A stretch of 64,000 nucleotides of DNA from Bacteroidales bacterium UBA5197 (GTDB taxonomy: Bacteria > Bacteroidota > Bacteroidia > Bacteroidales > Lentimicrobiaceae): contig DHVX01000008.1 of the NCBI GenBank assembly GCA_002412885.1, positions 65,528-129,527 on the forward strand. The letters run 5' to 3'. Each line of letters begins with the position of its first letter. Position 1 is the stretch's first letter. Both the position numbers and the translations under genes were made by a program. Shown one piece after another: positions 26,817 through 36,674 of this stretch. The notes beneath the pieces were generated by a model that worked only from the letters and a program-made list of their open reading frames with translations, was not told the DNA's origin and ran no database searches.

Positions 26817-27851
26817 TCAATTTTCTTTTATTGTCAAAAAATCTAAAATGGTTGAGTCTCCACGATTTGGCCATTTTAAATACAAATCAATTCTGTCTTC
26901 TTCACGGACTGTTAATTCTCCAATCTCATAGTCAATATCCTTTTTTGACCACAGACTCATGCTTTTTTGTCCTAAATATTTTTCACGGAAAAGACAATAA
27001 TATCTCACTCTGATATCTTCATGTTCTCCAAATATCTTTGGAAGGTTTATTGATTTCATATAGTCCGGATATTCGTCATATAATATTCCTAATGCAATTA
27101 TGCCAACTCTTGAATAAGATTCACCACGTAGAACCATTTTTTTTATATGGCTTGTGGAAAAATTATTTCCAAACCTCCGACAAAAGTTATACAGGATATT
27201 TGATTTTTTATTCCCCTCATAAGTTCCCCACGCCTTATTTCCTAATACAATTAAATCGTCTATTATATTATTGATTTCTAGTGAATTTGTTTTTGCTATA
27301 TCAATAGAAAGTTCAGTGAGCTTTTCATAAATCTCAGTGTCTCCGAGTAAAAAAGCTGAGGCTAAACTTGCTTTTAAATCAAGTTGAAGCTGAGTGTGAT
27401 TGCACCCAGAAGCTATATTTTTAATTGTATTTTTTAGTCCGTTTTCAAAATCATTAGTCGAAGGAACAAGAATGTTACTTGTCTTATATTTATGAGTATC
27501 TGTTTTGTACATTCTGAGGTATTCTTGAACCCAAATAAAATATCCTATTTCTTTATTTATGTCTATTAAAACTAATATGATTGGAACTCTACATTCTTCA
27601 CAATAACTGAGAAAATTATTCTTAATTCTAAATTTTATCTGATAATCAATAATTTGATATTTTGTAATTCCTTTTACTTGAATTTTGACGTATTGCCCTG
27701 TTACTTTTTTATCGTCAACTAACTCCATCTCTATATCAACGCCAAAATCTTTGTCCACTTTCCTTGCAATCCAATCTCGGTTTTTAGTAGCAAGATGAAG
27801 TGCTGTAGATTCAGCCAATTCTCCTATCTCTTGTGCTGTTGTTCGTTTCAA
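26817..27851 (-). CDS. DUF4365 nuclease-fold protein
   Basis: This 344-residue protein has an N-terminal DUF4365 domain (about residues 1-150). It shows a PD-(D/E)xK-like pattern: KDFGVDIEMEL supplies Asp and Glu, and VKIQVKG supplies the QxK lysine. The C-terminal half is helical and unassigned. DUF4365 proteins often sit in defence or mobile regions and are presumed nucleases. The gene is AT-rich compared with uvrB and lies between repeat B and palindrome P1, which suggests it was acquired. The target is unknown. Confidence 0.75.
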   Translation of the reverse strand: MKRTTAQEIGELAESTALHLATKNRDWIARKVDKDFGVDIEMELVDDKKVTGQYVKIQVKGITKYQIIDYQIKFRIKNNFLSYCEECRVPIILVLIDINKEIGYFIWVQEYLRMYKTDTHKYKTSNILVPSTNDFENGLKNTIKNIASGCNHTQLQLDLKASLASAFLLGDTEIYEKLTELSIDIAKTNSLEINNIIDDLIVLGNKAWGTYEGNKKSNILYNFCRRFGNNFSTSHIKKMVLRGESYSRVGIIALGILYDEYPDYMKSINLPKIFGEHEDIRVRYYCLFREKYLGQKSMSLWSKKDIDYEIGELTVREEDRIDLYLKWPNRGDSTILDFLTIKEN

Positions 27852-27886
27852 TTTAGGTCTTTTTTATATTGGGCATAACGTTTGAT

Positions 27887-27993
27887 GGTATGGTGTCGTG
27901 CGGGATTACGAAGCGAAAACCTATCAATTTACACGGACTTTTTTTACGAGCCACGAACCCTCGCATGCCTCTGAAACCCGCATGCACTATACC
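27887..27993. repeat. Palindrome P1 (107 nt) between DUF4365 gene and Cus module
   Basis: Arms 27887-27904 and 27977-27993 pair with one bulge and about two mismatches, around a ~70-nt centre containing TACGAAGC and TTTAC. It is preceded by GCATAACGTTTGATGG and followed by TGTTGGCAACTGG. The centre resembles that of P3b and, less clearly, inverted P2, while the arms differ. No gene is present in the 27852-28290 gap. Confidence 0.65.
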
Positions 27994-28171
27994 ATGTGTT
28001 GGCAACTGGTGTTCATTCATATCCGTCTGTTTGTCATTTATTTAGCTTTATTTTTCATGTCATTTACAATCTGCACCAACCTATCCACGAAGCACAAATT
28101 TATTTTGTTTTTTTGTGCGTGGGCAATCCTAAAACCGACCTGAAAGGCGGTTACGTGGGCTGGAAAGGCGG

Positions 28172-28230
28172 AAGCTCTTTTGCAAGCCTTTGGTTTGAGC
28201 GTTGGCTCGTGCGGGCTTGCAAATGTGCTT
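28172..28230. repeat. Hairpin H1
   Basis: A 17-bp stem (AAGCTCTTTTGCAAGCC with 28214-28230, 15 of 17 pairs) encloses a loop TTTGG..GCGTTGGCTCGTG. It is a member of a family with variable, complementary arms and a conserved loop (H2, H3, H4). It lies downstream of the last gene of the Cus operon. Confidence 0.75.
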
Positions 28231-28290
28231 ACGCCTGTGGGATGGCAATTAATAGATACTAATTAAAGGCAGCCATTAACCCCAATTCTT

Positions 28291-28665
28291 TTAGTGCTTA
28301 TGTCCTTCATGACCTGTACTTTCTTTCTTTGCTACGGTACGGTCATATTTGCAACATCCGGGAAGTGCGTTATACACTTCGTCAGAGGCTTTATGCATGG
28401 GTGTATCATGACCAACTTTAGCAATAGCCATTTGAACTTTATGCACAGTAGTTTTTGTTGAATCAAATGCTACTGTAAGCATTTTTGTTTCTTGCACCCA
28501 GTCGGCTTTGGTAACACCGTCAACTGATTTTGCAGCTTTCTCAATGCGGGTCTTGCACATGCCACAATTTCCGTTTACTTCAAATTTTTCGGTTTTTGCC
28601 TGTGCAAATACCATACTTGTTCCTAAAAGGAACATACATACTAAAGTTAAAACTTTTGTTTTCAT
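28291..28665 (-). CDS. Periplasmic heavy-metal-associated (HMA) domain protein
   Basis: This 124-residue protein has a signal peptide (KTKVLTLVCMFLLGTSMVFA) and an HMA domain with the metal site GNCGMCKTRIEK (CxxC). The tail has CC and a His-rich end (GHEGHKH). It probably binds Cu(I) or a similar soft metal in the periplasm and hands it to the CusCBA pump encoded just upstream in the same direction. It is the last gene of the five-gene metal module. Confidence 0.88.
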   Translation of the reverse strand: MKTKVLTLVCMFLLGTSMVFAQAKTEKFEVNGNCGMCKTRIEKAAKSVDGVTKADWVQETKMLTVAFDSTKTTVHKVQMAIAKVGHDTPMHKASDEVYNALPGCCKYDRTVAKKESTGHEGHKH

Positions 28666-28697
28666 ATTATTGTGATTTAAATTGTGAATAAAAATGA

Positions 28698-30506
28698 TTA
28701 TTTAATTTCTTTGGTAACTTCTCCGCATTTTAGCATCGAACTACCAAAGTACGGGTTTTTAATTTCTTTCTCAGAGCTCAGCCAATCAGCCCCTTTATTG
28801 TTATCGGCCATGGGGCAATGTTGTACGTAGATTGTTTTGCCAAGTGGTGCGAATGAATTGGTCATTTCAATCATCGTAACAGAAACCGATTGAAAGGCTT
28901 TTCGAAGTTGTTCGATGTCGGAAAAGTGCTGGATGTGTTCCAAATTTTTGGCTAATCTTCCCTGAAAATCCATCCAAACCATGTGCGCCTCATCTTTAAA
29001 AAGTCCCATGTCCACTTTTTCCAATGCCGTTTTAAAGTTTGCAGCGTTTTTTTGAGCTTCTTTAAAATCATCGTTGGTCAGGGCATCTTTCCAATTTAAG
29101 TAGGTATTATAAATTGGCTGCAAAGCTTCTTTGGCTTTTTTGTCGATGGACAAGGTTTTTGAAGTTGTTGATTTATTTTGTTCCTCATGACTTTCGTGTG
29201 AAACATTACTTTCAGTAGTTGTCCCTCCGTGATTATGACCTGTCATTACCTGTCCACCTTCAGGGCTCATCATGCTGGGTTTTCCGGCCAACTGGGCAGC
29301 AGCATCTATACTGAACGTGCCGTTTACCGCTATTTCTTCTCCCTCCATTAAACCTTCTTCAACCACATAGCTATCTCCTAATGCAGAACCCAAGGTTATT
29401 TCACGCATAATGAAGTTTACTCCTTGCTCGGAATTTGTTTTCACATACACCACCGAGCGTTTGCCTGTCCACATTACGGCAGTTTTTGGGACAACAATCG
29501 AATTTGATTTGTTAACCAACTTGGCCTGAACCATCCCCGAAGCAAACATTTCAGGTTTTAGCTTTCCGTTTGAGTTGTTATATTCCACTCTTGCTTTTGC
29601 CACTCTTGTCTTTGGGTCAATTACAGGGTCGAGAAATGTAATAATGCTTATAAATGATTCACCGGGCATGGAGGCAATTGTAAATTCCACTTTATCACCT
29701 TTTTTAATCCAGCTTATATCCGATTCATACACATCAAATAACACCCAAACTTTCGATAGGTCTGCGATTTCATATATCGTTTCCCCTTTGCGAACATAGT
29801 CACCCAAATTTATTTTTTTTGAGATTGTGTATCCTGAAACATCGGCTACTACAGGAAATTCATCCTTTGTCATTCCAGATGTAAGGATTTCTTCAATTTG
29901 TTTCTCCGAGAGTTTCCAGTTTTTCAACTTTTCCTTTGCAGCTACAAACAATTGAGGTTGCGTTTCGGCTATTTTCTGTGCCTCCAACAGCTCTTCTTGT
30001 GCTGTTACCAACTCGGGTGAATAGATGTATGCAATGATTTGTCCTTTATTCACAAATTCACCAGTAAAATTGACCGTTAATTTTTCAATCCTGCCCGGAA
30101 TATGCGATGATTGTGAATACACCAAGCGTTCATCGGCTTGTACTTTCCCGTTTAGGCGGACTTGTTTAACCGGATTCATTTTCCCCACAATTGCCGTACT
30201 CACATTGGCTAGTTGCATAGCTGTTGGCGACATGCTTATTGCATTGGGGTCAATATCGGCATTTTGGTCATCCTCTAACGGTATTAAATCCATACCGCAA
30301 ATGGGGCAGTCGCCCGTCTCGTTTTGACGAATTTGCGGGTGCATGGAGCAAGTCCAAACTGTTTCTCCGTTTATTTCCGTTTTCACATGTTCATGGTCAT
30401 CGTGAGAATTACTTTTATTCCCTCCAAATAGTAACCATCCTGCCAGCAAACCAACAACAAGTGTTGCTGCGGCAATTATTATTGTTTTTTTATCTATTGC
30501 TTTCAT
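28698..30506 (-). CDS. cusB: CusB-type periplasmic adaptor with heavy-metal-binding and DUF3347 domains
   Basis: This 602-residue membrane-fusion protein links the RND pump to the outer-membrane channel. After an N-terminal anchor (TIIIAAATLVVGLLAGWLLFG) it has a heavy-metal-binding ribbon, WTCSMHPQI..CPICGMDLIP (about residues 51-77). The adaptor core has VNFTGEFVNKGQIIAYIYSPELV and SGYTISKKINLGDYVRKGE. Then come a His-rich linker (GHNHGG) and a C-terminal DUF3347 domain ending near HCPMADNNKGADWLS. It lies between the HMA and CusC-like genes, suggesting Cu/Ag efflux. Confidence 0.92.
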   Translation of the reverse strand: MKAIDKKTIIIAAATLVVGLLAGWLLFGGNKSNSHDDHEHVKTEINGETVWTCSMHPQIRQNETGDCPICGMDLIPLEDDQNADIDPNAISMSPTAMQLANVSTAIVGKMNPVKQVRLNGKVQADERLVYSQSSHIPGRIEKLTVNFTGEFVNKGQIIAYIYSPELVTAQEELLEAQKIAETQPQLFVAAKEKLKNWKLSEKQIEEILTSGMTKDEFPVVADVSGYTISKKINLGDYVRKGETIYEIADLSKVWVLFDVYESDISWIKKGDKVEFTIASMPGESFISIITFLDPVIDPKTRVAKARVEYNNSNGKLKPEMFASGMVQAKLVNKSNSIVVPKTAVMWTGKRSVVYVKTNSEQGVNFIMREITLGSALGDSYVVEEGLMEGEEIAVNGTFSIDAAAQLAGKPSMMSPEGGQVMTGHNHGGTTTESNVSHESHEEQNKSTTSKTLSIDKKAKEALQPIYNTYLNWKDALTNDDFKEAQKNAANFKTALEKVDMGLFKDEAHMVWMDFQGRLAKNLEHIQHFSDIEQLRKAFQSVSVTMIEMTNSFAPLGKTIYVQHCPMADNNKGADWLSSEKEIKNPYFGSSMLKCGEVTKEIK

Positions 30507-30507
30507 T

Positions 30508-31707
30508 TTAATACGATTTTGATGTTATGTAATTGATTTTCTCAACTGCAATATGGTATTGAACCAAAGCGGTTGCGCTCATCTTCTGATATTTCAGCAA
30601 TTGTTGCTGCATACGTAGTACCTCCTCAAACTCTTTCCCTGAATTTCCATAGGAAGTAAATAGCAGGTTTAATGATTGTTGCGATGTTTGTATTTGTTGT
30701 TGGTAAAGTGATATTAACTGCAACTGTTGTTGAACCTGAAACAAAACCATTTCATATTCAGAAAAGAGCGTGTTTGTTACTTCCTGCTTTTGAAGTGTGT
30801 AACTTTCCTGTAGTAGCTGAGCTTCTTTCACCGATGCTTTGTATTTAGCCCGAAAAATTGGAATACTAATACTTACCATTGGCATCAGAGCATCAGGCAT
30901 AGAAATATCATATTCCAAACCGACACCCAATTTCGGTAATCCTTGCTTTTGTGCAACAATCTCTGCGGCTTGGCTTGCCTGCATTTTTAAATCGAGTGCT
31001 TTCAATTTTGGATTGGCTGCAATCAGTGAATCTTTTCTATAACTATCTGCAATAATTTCTGCGTTTAAAGTCTCGCTAATCTGCACCAATTCATTTTCAG
31101 AACGATTTAAAAGCTTGTTGAAAGTAGTCAGCAATGGTTTTTCTTTATCTCTCAGAATAGTAAGATTGGTTTGTGCATCTTTCAGCATAATATCCACACG
31201 CAGAACATCTACCATTGTCCCTGTTCCATTTTTAAACTTCTGAGTGGCAATGGTTTTATAAGATTCCAATATGCTAATGTTTTCCTGTTCAATACGAACA
31301 AAATCTTTTAATTCGTATAAAGGATAGTAAGCGGATGCCACCTGAAAATAAAGTCTATTACGGGCATCAATAAAGTTTTGAAACTTTGCTTCGGCCATTA
31401 AAGCAGCCACATTGCCCTGCGCTTTTAAAGTACCAAACCACGGGAACATTTGCGTTAGCGAGAACTTTGCCTGTTGCGGACCAACCCTTGTTTCAACAGG
31501 AGAGATAAAATACTCTAAAGAAAAAGTAGGGTCGGGCAAGGTACTTACCTGCGGCACTTTCTGTAAAGCTGCTTCGTATTCTTTATGCATAGCCTGTAAC
31601 CCCGGATTGTTTTCGGCAGCTATTTTAAAGTAATCGTCCAGTGTTTGAGCAAAGCTCAAGCTGCTAAACAAAAGCGTTGCTATAAGTATTGCTATATATC
31701 GTATCAT
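30508..31707 (-). CDS. cusC: TolC-family outer membrane efflux protein (CusC type)
   Basis: This 399-residue outer-membrane channel subunit has a signal peptide (ending SLSFAQ) and two TolC-type coiled-coil repeats. Family markers include NPGLQAMHKEYEAA near the N terminus, TLPDPTFSLEYF, and a second-repeat QKQGLPKLGVGLEYD. It ends 1 bp before the adaptor gene and overlaps the pump gene by 4 bp, so the CusA-C-B order is translationally coupled. Confidence 0.9.
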   Translation of the reverse strand: MIRYIAILIATLLFSSLSFAQTLDDYFKIAAENNPGLQAMHKEYEAALQKVPQVSTLPDPTFSLEYFISPVETRVGPQQAKFSLTQMFPWFGTLKAQGNVAALMAEAKFQNFIDARNRLYFQVASAYYPLYELKDFVRIEQENISILESYKTIATQKFKNGTGTMVDVLRVDIMLKDAQTNLTILRDKEKPLLTTFNKLLNRSENELVQISETLNAEIIADSYRKDSLIAANPKLKALDLKMQASQAAEIVAQKQGLPKLGVGLEYDISMPDALMPMVSISIPIFRAKYKASVKEAQLLQESYTLQKQEVTNTLFSEYEMVLFQVQQQLQLISLYQQQIQTSQQSLNLLFTSYGNSGKEFEEVLRMQQQLLKYQKMSATALVQYHIAVEKINYITSKSY

Positions 31708-34700
31708 GATTTCGAATTTTTAAGTTTATACTCTTCACGCATACAGTAAAGCGTGGGAACGATGTAGTAGGTGATGGCAGCCACAATCATACCGCCAAAA
31801 GACGGAATGGCCATCGGCACCATTATATCCGCGCCCCTACCGGTTGAAGTAAGTACCGGAAGTAAAGCAATGATGGTAGTTGTGGTGGTCATTACAGCAG
31901 GCCTGATTCTTCGCTCACCTGCTTCCACAATCGCTGCCCGTATTTCCTCTATTGTTTTAGTTCGGTTACGTTTAAAACTTTGGTCGAGATAGGTTCCCAT
32001 CAATACCCCGTCATCGGTTGCCAATCCGAATAAGGCAATAAACCCAACCCAAACGGCAACGCTTAGGTTCACGGTATTCATCTGAAAAAGCTCACGGATG
32101 TTTGTCCCAAAAACGGTGAAATCGGCAAACCAGCCTTGCCCGTAAAGCCAGAGCATAATAAAACCGCCACTGAATGCCATAGCCACTCCGGTAAAAATCA
32201 TGAGTGAAGTTGTTACAGATTTGAATTGAAAATAGAGTATAAGGAAGATGATTAAAAACACAAGCGGAACAATAATGCTCAAACGTTTTTCAGCACGCAC
32301 CTGATTTTCATAACTTCCGGAGAATTTGTAATTTATGCCTGCCGGAACAATTAATTCTCCTGCATCAATTTTTTGCTGAATCATTTCCTGTGCATCGTTT
32401 ACAACATCTACTTCAGCAAAACCTTCCTTTTTATCAAACAGCACATAACCTACAAGAAAGGTATTCTCACTTTTAATGGCTTGTGCCCCACGCACATACT
32501 CCATATCAACTAACTGACTAAGTGGAATTTGAGCCCCCGTGGGTGTTGGAATAAGAATTTTTCCAAGCGATTCCGGGTCGTCCCTTAGCTCTCTCGGATA
32601 ACGGACTCGTATGGGAAAACGCTCACGTCCTTCAACCGTTGACGATACTTTCATGCCCCCGATTGCTGTTTCAATGCTTTGTTGCACATCTTCCACGTTC
32701 AATCCATAACGTGAAATTTCATCACGGTTGATATTTAGGTGAATATAAGGCTTCCCTACAATACGGTCGGCAAAGGCTGCTTCGGCTTTCACCGAGGGTA
32801 CTTGTTTTAGAATACCTTCCAGTTTCAAACCAAACTCCTCGATGGTTTGAAGGTCTGGACCATAAACTTTGATGCCCATGGGTGCCCGCATCCCGGTTTG
32901 TAACATAACCAATCGGGTTTCGATGGGTTGCAGTTTCGGGGCAGAAGTAACGCCCGGTGTTTTAGTAACCGCAACAATTTCTTTCCAAATATCGTCGGAT
33001 GATTTTATATGTTTGCGCCAGTTTCTGAAATAGTTTCCCTTATCATCCGGCACAAGTTCGTCTGGCGAAATGTTTTTAGTCAGCAATTCATCATTGCTGT
33101 ATGCTTCCCCATTCTTCAACACAAAGCGACCATCGCCGTCAGTTTTAAAGCGTTTACGATGCCCTTTATCATTGAGTTCATATTCCGACTTATAATTGAT
33201 AACATTTTCGTACATCGAAACAGGTGCTGGGTCAAGTGCAGATTCTACCCGGCCTAATTTACCTACGCTAAGTTCCACTTCGGGAATATTTGCAATCATC
33301 ATATCTAACTGCCCAACAACTTTTCTGTTGTATTCAACTCCTGAGTGCGGCATTGAGGTAGGCATAAGCAAAAAACTGCCTTCACCAAGTGAGGGCATAA
33401 ATTCTTTACCCATCCCGGGAAATGAATGGTTAAGTCCTGACCAAACAGCAGTAGTACGAATGTCCCAACCCATTTTGTCAGCTCCATTTGCCAGAAATCC
33501 AAAAATGTTTGAGAAACCCATCCAGATATTTACACCCAGCAACATCAAAAAAACAGGAATCATAAGAAATTTAACTTTATTATTCAAACACCATAGCAAA
33601 ACCCTTCTGTATGAAAACTGCAATAAGGTAAATGCCCCTAAAATAAAGCCAACCAGCAAGGCAACAAAAACAAAGTTAAGCAATACACTTTTCCCAGCTC
33701 CTAAAGGCAACCAGTACTTTGCCAATAGCCAGACAACCCCAATGACTACTAAAATCAATTCAATATTATCTAAGATTTTGCCGAAAAGTGGTTTTCTAAA
33801 CAGTTTTTTGTCTCTAATTAATGGCTTAATAAAGGGAATACCTCCAAATAAAATCAACAAAATACCAGCCCATGCAACATTGCTGAATAGACCAATAAAA
33901 CCAACTGCAATAAGCAGCATATTCACCCACTTGTTATGGCGTGGATTTTTAATTTTAAAACCAAAAAACCAGTGAGCCAGCGTCGGTAAAATAATAATCG
34001 AAACGATAAGTGCCGCTACCAAAGCAAAGGTTTTGGTAAATGCCAACGGGCCGAATAATTTACCCTCGGCAGCCTGCATGGTAAAAACAGGTATGAAACT
34101 TACAATTGTAGTAGAAACGGCAGTAAGGATAGCAGAGCTAACCTCTGCCGAGCCGTTGTATATTGTTGTTATCAGCTTTTGTCCGGGTGGGGCTTCATCT
34201 ATATGTTTGACAATATTCTCCGAGAGAATTATTCCCAAATCGACCATGGTACCAATGGCAATGGCGATTCCCGATAGTGCTACAATATTGGCATCAACTC
34301 CAAAATACCGCATGGCGATAAAAACCATGAGTACTGCAATGGGCAATAAGCTTGATATTAAAAAAGATGCCCTCAGGTTATAAATCATCACGATGATGAC
34401 CAGTATTGTTATGAGAATTTGAAGTGAAAGGGCTTCTTCCAATGTGCCAAGTGTCTCATAAATCAATTCAGAGCGGTCGTAAAATGGAACAATGGTCAAT
34501 TGGCTTTCGACTCCATTAGCCAAAATCTTTTTCGGCAAACCGGGTGAAATCTCCGTAATTTTTTCTTTTACATTGTTAATCACTTGCAATGGATTAGCTC
34601 CATACCGTGCTACCACCACACCACCTACTACTTCTGCACCGTCCTTGTCGAGTGCTCCCCTTCGTGTTGCCGGACCAAGTGTTACTACACCAATATCTTT

Positions 34701-35528
34701 AATACGAATGGGAACGTTTTCCTGAACAGCCACTACGGCTTTCTCAATATCTTCGGTCTTTTTAACATAACCTAAACCACGGACAAGGTATTCAGCCTGA
34801 TTTATCTCGATGGTTTTAGCCCCCACATCACGATTCGATTTCTGTACCGCCTGCATCACCTTGTGTAAAGGAATATTGTAAGCTTTCAATGCATCGGGAT
34901 TTACATCTATTTGGTATTCTTGCACATATCCACCAATGGATGCTACTTCCGATACACCTTCGGTTGCATTTAGTCCATATTTTACATAAAAATCCTGAAC
35001 GGTGCGTATTTCGTGCAAATCCCAGCCCCCGGTCGGGTTTCCATCCTTATCACGCCCTTCGAGCGTGTACCAGTAAACCTGCCCCAAAGCAGTTGCATCG
35101 GGGCCCAATGCGGGTTGCACTCCATCGGGCAATAGCCCGGAAGGAAGCGAACTTAACTTTTCCAGTATTCGTGAGCGTGACCAGTAAAATTCTATATCTT
35201 CATCAAAAATGATATAGATACTGGAAAATCCAAAAATTGATGAACTACGAATAGTTTTTACTCCGGGAATACCCAAAAGATAAGTTGTTAAGGGATAGGA
35301 AATTTGGTCTTCAATATCTTGTGGCGACCGTCCGTTCCATGGAGTAAAAACTATCTGTTGATTTTCGCCAATATCGGGTATGGCATCCACCGGAACAGGG
35401 TCTGATGGCAAGCCACCCACTTGCCAGCCAAAGGGAGCGGTAACAATACCCCATGCGACAAATCCGGTTAGAACAAGTACTGTTACCAACTTGTTCTCTA
35501 AGAAATATTTTATGATTTTATTTAGCAT
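31704..35528 (-). CDS. cusA: CusA/CzcA-type heavy-metal RND efflux pump
   Basis: This 1274-residue inner-membrane HME-RND pump has the DDG proton-relay motif in TM4 (GLATDDGVLMG) and the porter segments QIVFTPWNGRSPQDIEDQ and GTMVDLGIILSEN. Met-rich stretches suit soft-metal transport (LVMLQTGMRAPMG, LLMPTSMPHSG). It is about 200 residues longer than E. coli CusA because of an extra hydrophobic block after TM6 and a charged insertion in the second periplasmic part, a layout I associate with Bacteroidota CusA proteins. Monovalent Cu/Ag is the likely substrate but is not proven. Confidence 0.93.
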   Translation of the reverse strand: MLNKIIKYFLENKLVTVLVLTGFVAWGIVTAPFGWQVGGLPSDPVPVDAIPDIGENQQIVFTPWNGRSPQDIEDQISYPLTTYLLGIPGVKTIRSSSIFGFSSIYIIFDEDIEFYWSRSRILEKLSSLPSGLLPDGVQPALGPDATALGQVYWYTLEGRDKDGNPTGGWDLHEIRTVQDFYVKYGLNATEGVSEVASIGGYVQEYQIDVNPDALKAYNIPLHKVMQAVQKSNRDVGAKTIEINQAEYLVRGLGYVKKTEDIEKAVVAVQENVPIRIKDIGVVTLGPATRRGALDKDGAEVVGGVVVARYGANPLQVINNVKEKITEISPGLPKKILANGVESQLTIVPFYDRSELIYETLGTLEEALSLQILITILVIIVMIYNLRASFLISSLLPIAVLMVFIAMRYFGVDANIVALSGIAIAIGTMVDLGIILSENIVKHIDEAPPGQKLITTIYNGSAEVSSAILTAVSTTIVSFIPVFTMQAAEGKLFGPLAFTKTFALVAALIVSIIILPTLAHWFFGFKIKNPRHNKWVNMLLIAVGFIGLFSNVAWAGILLILFGGIPFIKPLIRDKKLFRKPLFGKILDNIELILVVIGVVWLLAKYWLPLGAGKSVLLNFVFVALLVGFILGAFTLLQFSYRRVLLWCLNNKVKFLMIPVFLMLLGVNIWMGFSNIFGFLANGADKMGWDIRTTAVWSGLNHSFPGMGKEFMPSLGEGSFLLMPTSMPHSGVEYNRKVVGQLDMMIANIPEVELSVGKLGRVESALDPAPVSMYENVINYKSEYELNDKGHRKRFKTDGDGRFVLKNGEAYSNDELLTKNISPDELVPDDKGNYFRNWRKHIKSSDDIWKEIVAVTKTPGVTSAPKLQPIETRLVMLQTGMRAPMGIKVYGPDLQTIEEFGLKLEGILKQVPSVKAEAAFADRIVGKPYIHLNINRDEISRYGLNVEDVQQSIETAIGGMKVSSTVEGRERFPIRVRYPRELRDDPESLGKILIPTPTGAQIPLSQLVDMEYVRGAQAIKSENTFLVGYVLFDKKEGFAEVDVVNDAQEMIQQKIDAGELIVPAGINYKFSGSYENQVRAEKRLSIIVPLVFLIIFLILYFQFKSVTTSLMIFTGVAMAFSGGFIMLWLYGQGWFADFTVFGTNIRELFQMNTVNLSVAVWVGFIALFGLATDDGVLMGTYLDQSFKRNRTKTIEEIRAAIVEAGERRIRPAVMTTTTTIIALLPVLTSTGRGADIMVPMAIPSFGGMIVAAITYYIVPTLYCMREEYKLKNSKS

Positions 35529-35624
35529 GATACAATGATTTTAACATGAAAAATTAACTTTTAACGCAATATACGACAACCACACTACAAATTGTAATAT
35601 GGAGTCATAAGTTCACGCAAAAAA

Positions 35625-36056
35625 TCAAATCAGGAAAGTTTGAAAAAGCACCTGAATGTCATTTTCAAGAGGAGGGGAAATGTATTCAGTATATACCTGA
35701 TGTGATGATTTTGGAAATAAATCCAAGTTCAACGAAGTATAAAGAAATGCAACTGCAAAATCAACATTGAAAACTGTTTGAGTAGCTTCTTTTACAAAAT
35801 CGGCTGTACCTTGAATAGTTTGAAATTCATTTTGGCAGCATGGAACGTTATTAAAACGAACCTGATTATGATTAGAATGTTCAGAACCATCGCAGGGTTC
35901 TACCAAATCCATCATTTCACAGCCCAAATGTGTTTCTCCTAATAATACCTTAGTCTCTACAGCTTCGCCACCGCAAAAGTGTGTACCCATGGTCAAGTTC
36001 ATATGGCTTGCCAAGAGAATAAAAGATAATAATATGGAAAAAATCTGTTTCATCAT
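35625..36056 (-). CDS. HYC_CC_PP family exported protein
   Basis: This 143-residue protein has a signal peptide and the pattern that names the family: a HFCGG-type His-Cys segment (GTHFCGGEAVE), a paired Cys motif (PCCQNEF) and a Pro-Pro near the C terminus (YISPPLEND). An H-rich stretch (GSEHSNHNQ) may bind metal. It is the first gene of the Cus module, 96 bp before cusA, with its own -7 box. Proteins of this family regularly accompany metal-efflux genes in Bacteroidota; their exact role is unknown. Confidence 0.82.
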   Translation of the reverse strand: MMKQIFSILLSFILLASHMNLTMGTHFCGGEAVETKVLLGETHLGCEMMDLVEPCDGSEHSNHNQVRFNNVPCCQNEFQTIQGTADFVKEATQTVFNVDFAVAFLYTSLNLDLFPKSSHQVYTEYISPPLENDIQVLFQTFLI

Positions 36057-36067
36057 TTAGTTAAACG

Positions 36068-36075
36068 CAAAATTA
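36068..36075 (-). promoter_or_regulatory. -7 box of the Cus module
   Basis: On the minus strand TAATTTTG matches TAnnTTTG, 11 bp upstream of the HYC_CC_PP start codon. A TTG lies about 23 bp further upstream. No metal-regulator site was recognised. Confidence 0.55.
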
Positions 36076-36210
36076 CTAAAATTGTTTTCATTCACTTTCA
36101 ATTTGTCGTACATTTTTTTAATCCTGACATGAATTCTGAGAATTATTTATTTGAAAATCAAACAGTAGTAACTGCTTAATTCGTAATTTACTGTTATGGT
36201 GCGTAGGCAA

Positions 36211-36275
36211 AATTGCACTTTTTGGCAAAGCTTTGGTTGCAGCGTTGGCTTGTGGGGCTTTGGCAATGTGTGCAA
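36211..36275. repeat. Hairpin H2
   Basis: Arms 36211-36230 and 36256-36275 pair at 16 of 20 positions around a GCGTTGGCTTGTG loop. Same family and same orientation as H1, with different arm sequence. It lies upstream of the first gene of the Cus module. Confidence 0.72.
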
Positions 36276-36444
36276 TGTGGGTGGGGTTTCTTCTTTTTTT
36301 GCGGGGGGGGAAGAAAAAAACAAAATAAATTTCCATCAAATTTGCACTGTCCTATCAAAAAGCTAAATCCTTTCTTTTGTTATTATTTATCACTATCGTA
36401 TCTGACTGGTTGTCTGTCTTTTTACACTTGTTGCCAACGGTGAG

Positions 36445-36551
36445 GCTATACGCTGTCAGGCATTTTTGAAAAACCCATCATCGCGGCCACCATAATCTTC
36501 GTTAAAAGTACGAACTTTCTTTATACCACCATTCGCCTGATAGCGTATAGC
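36445..36551. repeat. Palindrome P2 (107 nt)
   Basis: Arms GCTATACGCTGTCAGGC (36445-36461) and 36535-36551 pair at 16 of 17 positions. TTGCCAACGG lies on its left, mirrored relative to the GTTGGCAAC right of P1. The IS1182 element begins 10 bp to its right. The gap 36057-36674 otherwise holds H2, low-complexity sequence and promoters, with no gene. Confidence 0.7.
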
Positions 36552-36639
36552 TTTTGTGCTTGTTGCACAACTATAAAGATACGGAATCATTTTTTAGCGG
36601 TTATTAACCGGTGATTGTTTATAAATAACTGTCATTCAG

Positions 36640-36670
36640 TTGAATAGGCGATTATTCTTTTGTATCTTTA
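36640..36670 (+). promoter_or_regulatory. Promoter of the IS1182 transposase
   Basis: TTG (36640-36642) and TATCTTTA (36663-36670) are spaced 20 bp apart, and the -7-like box ends 4 bp before the ATG, suggesting a leaderless transcript. Confidence 0.45.
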
Positions 36671-36674
36671 AGTT

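Noticed and set aside
27898..28262. Frames of 81 and 88 codons between DUF4365 and the HMA gene
   Set aside because: They cover palindrome P1 and hairpin H1; the sequence is explained by structured repeats.
36118..36443. Frames of 73 and 76 codons around hairpin H2
   Set aside because: Composition is set by G- and T-rich runs and by the hairpin; no start context or family.
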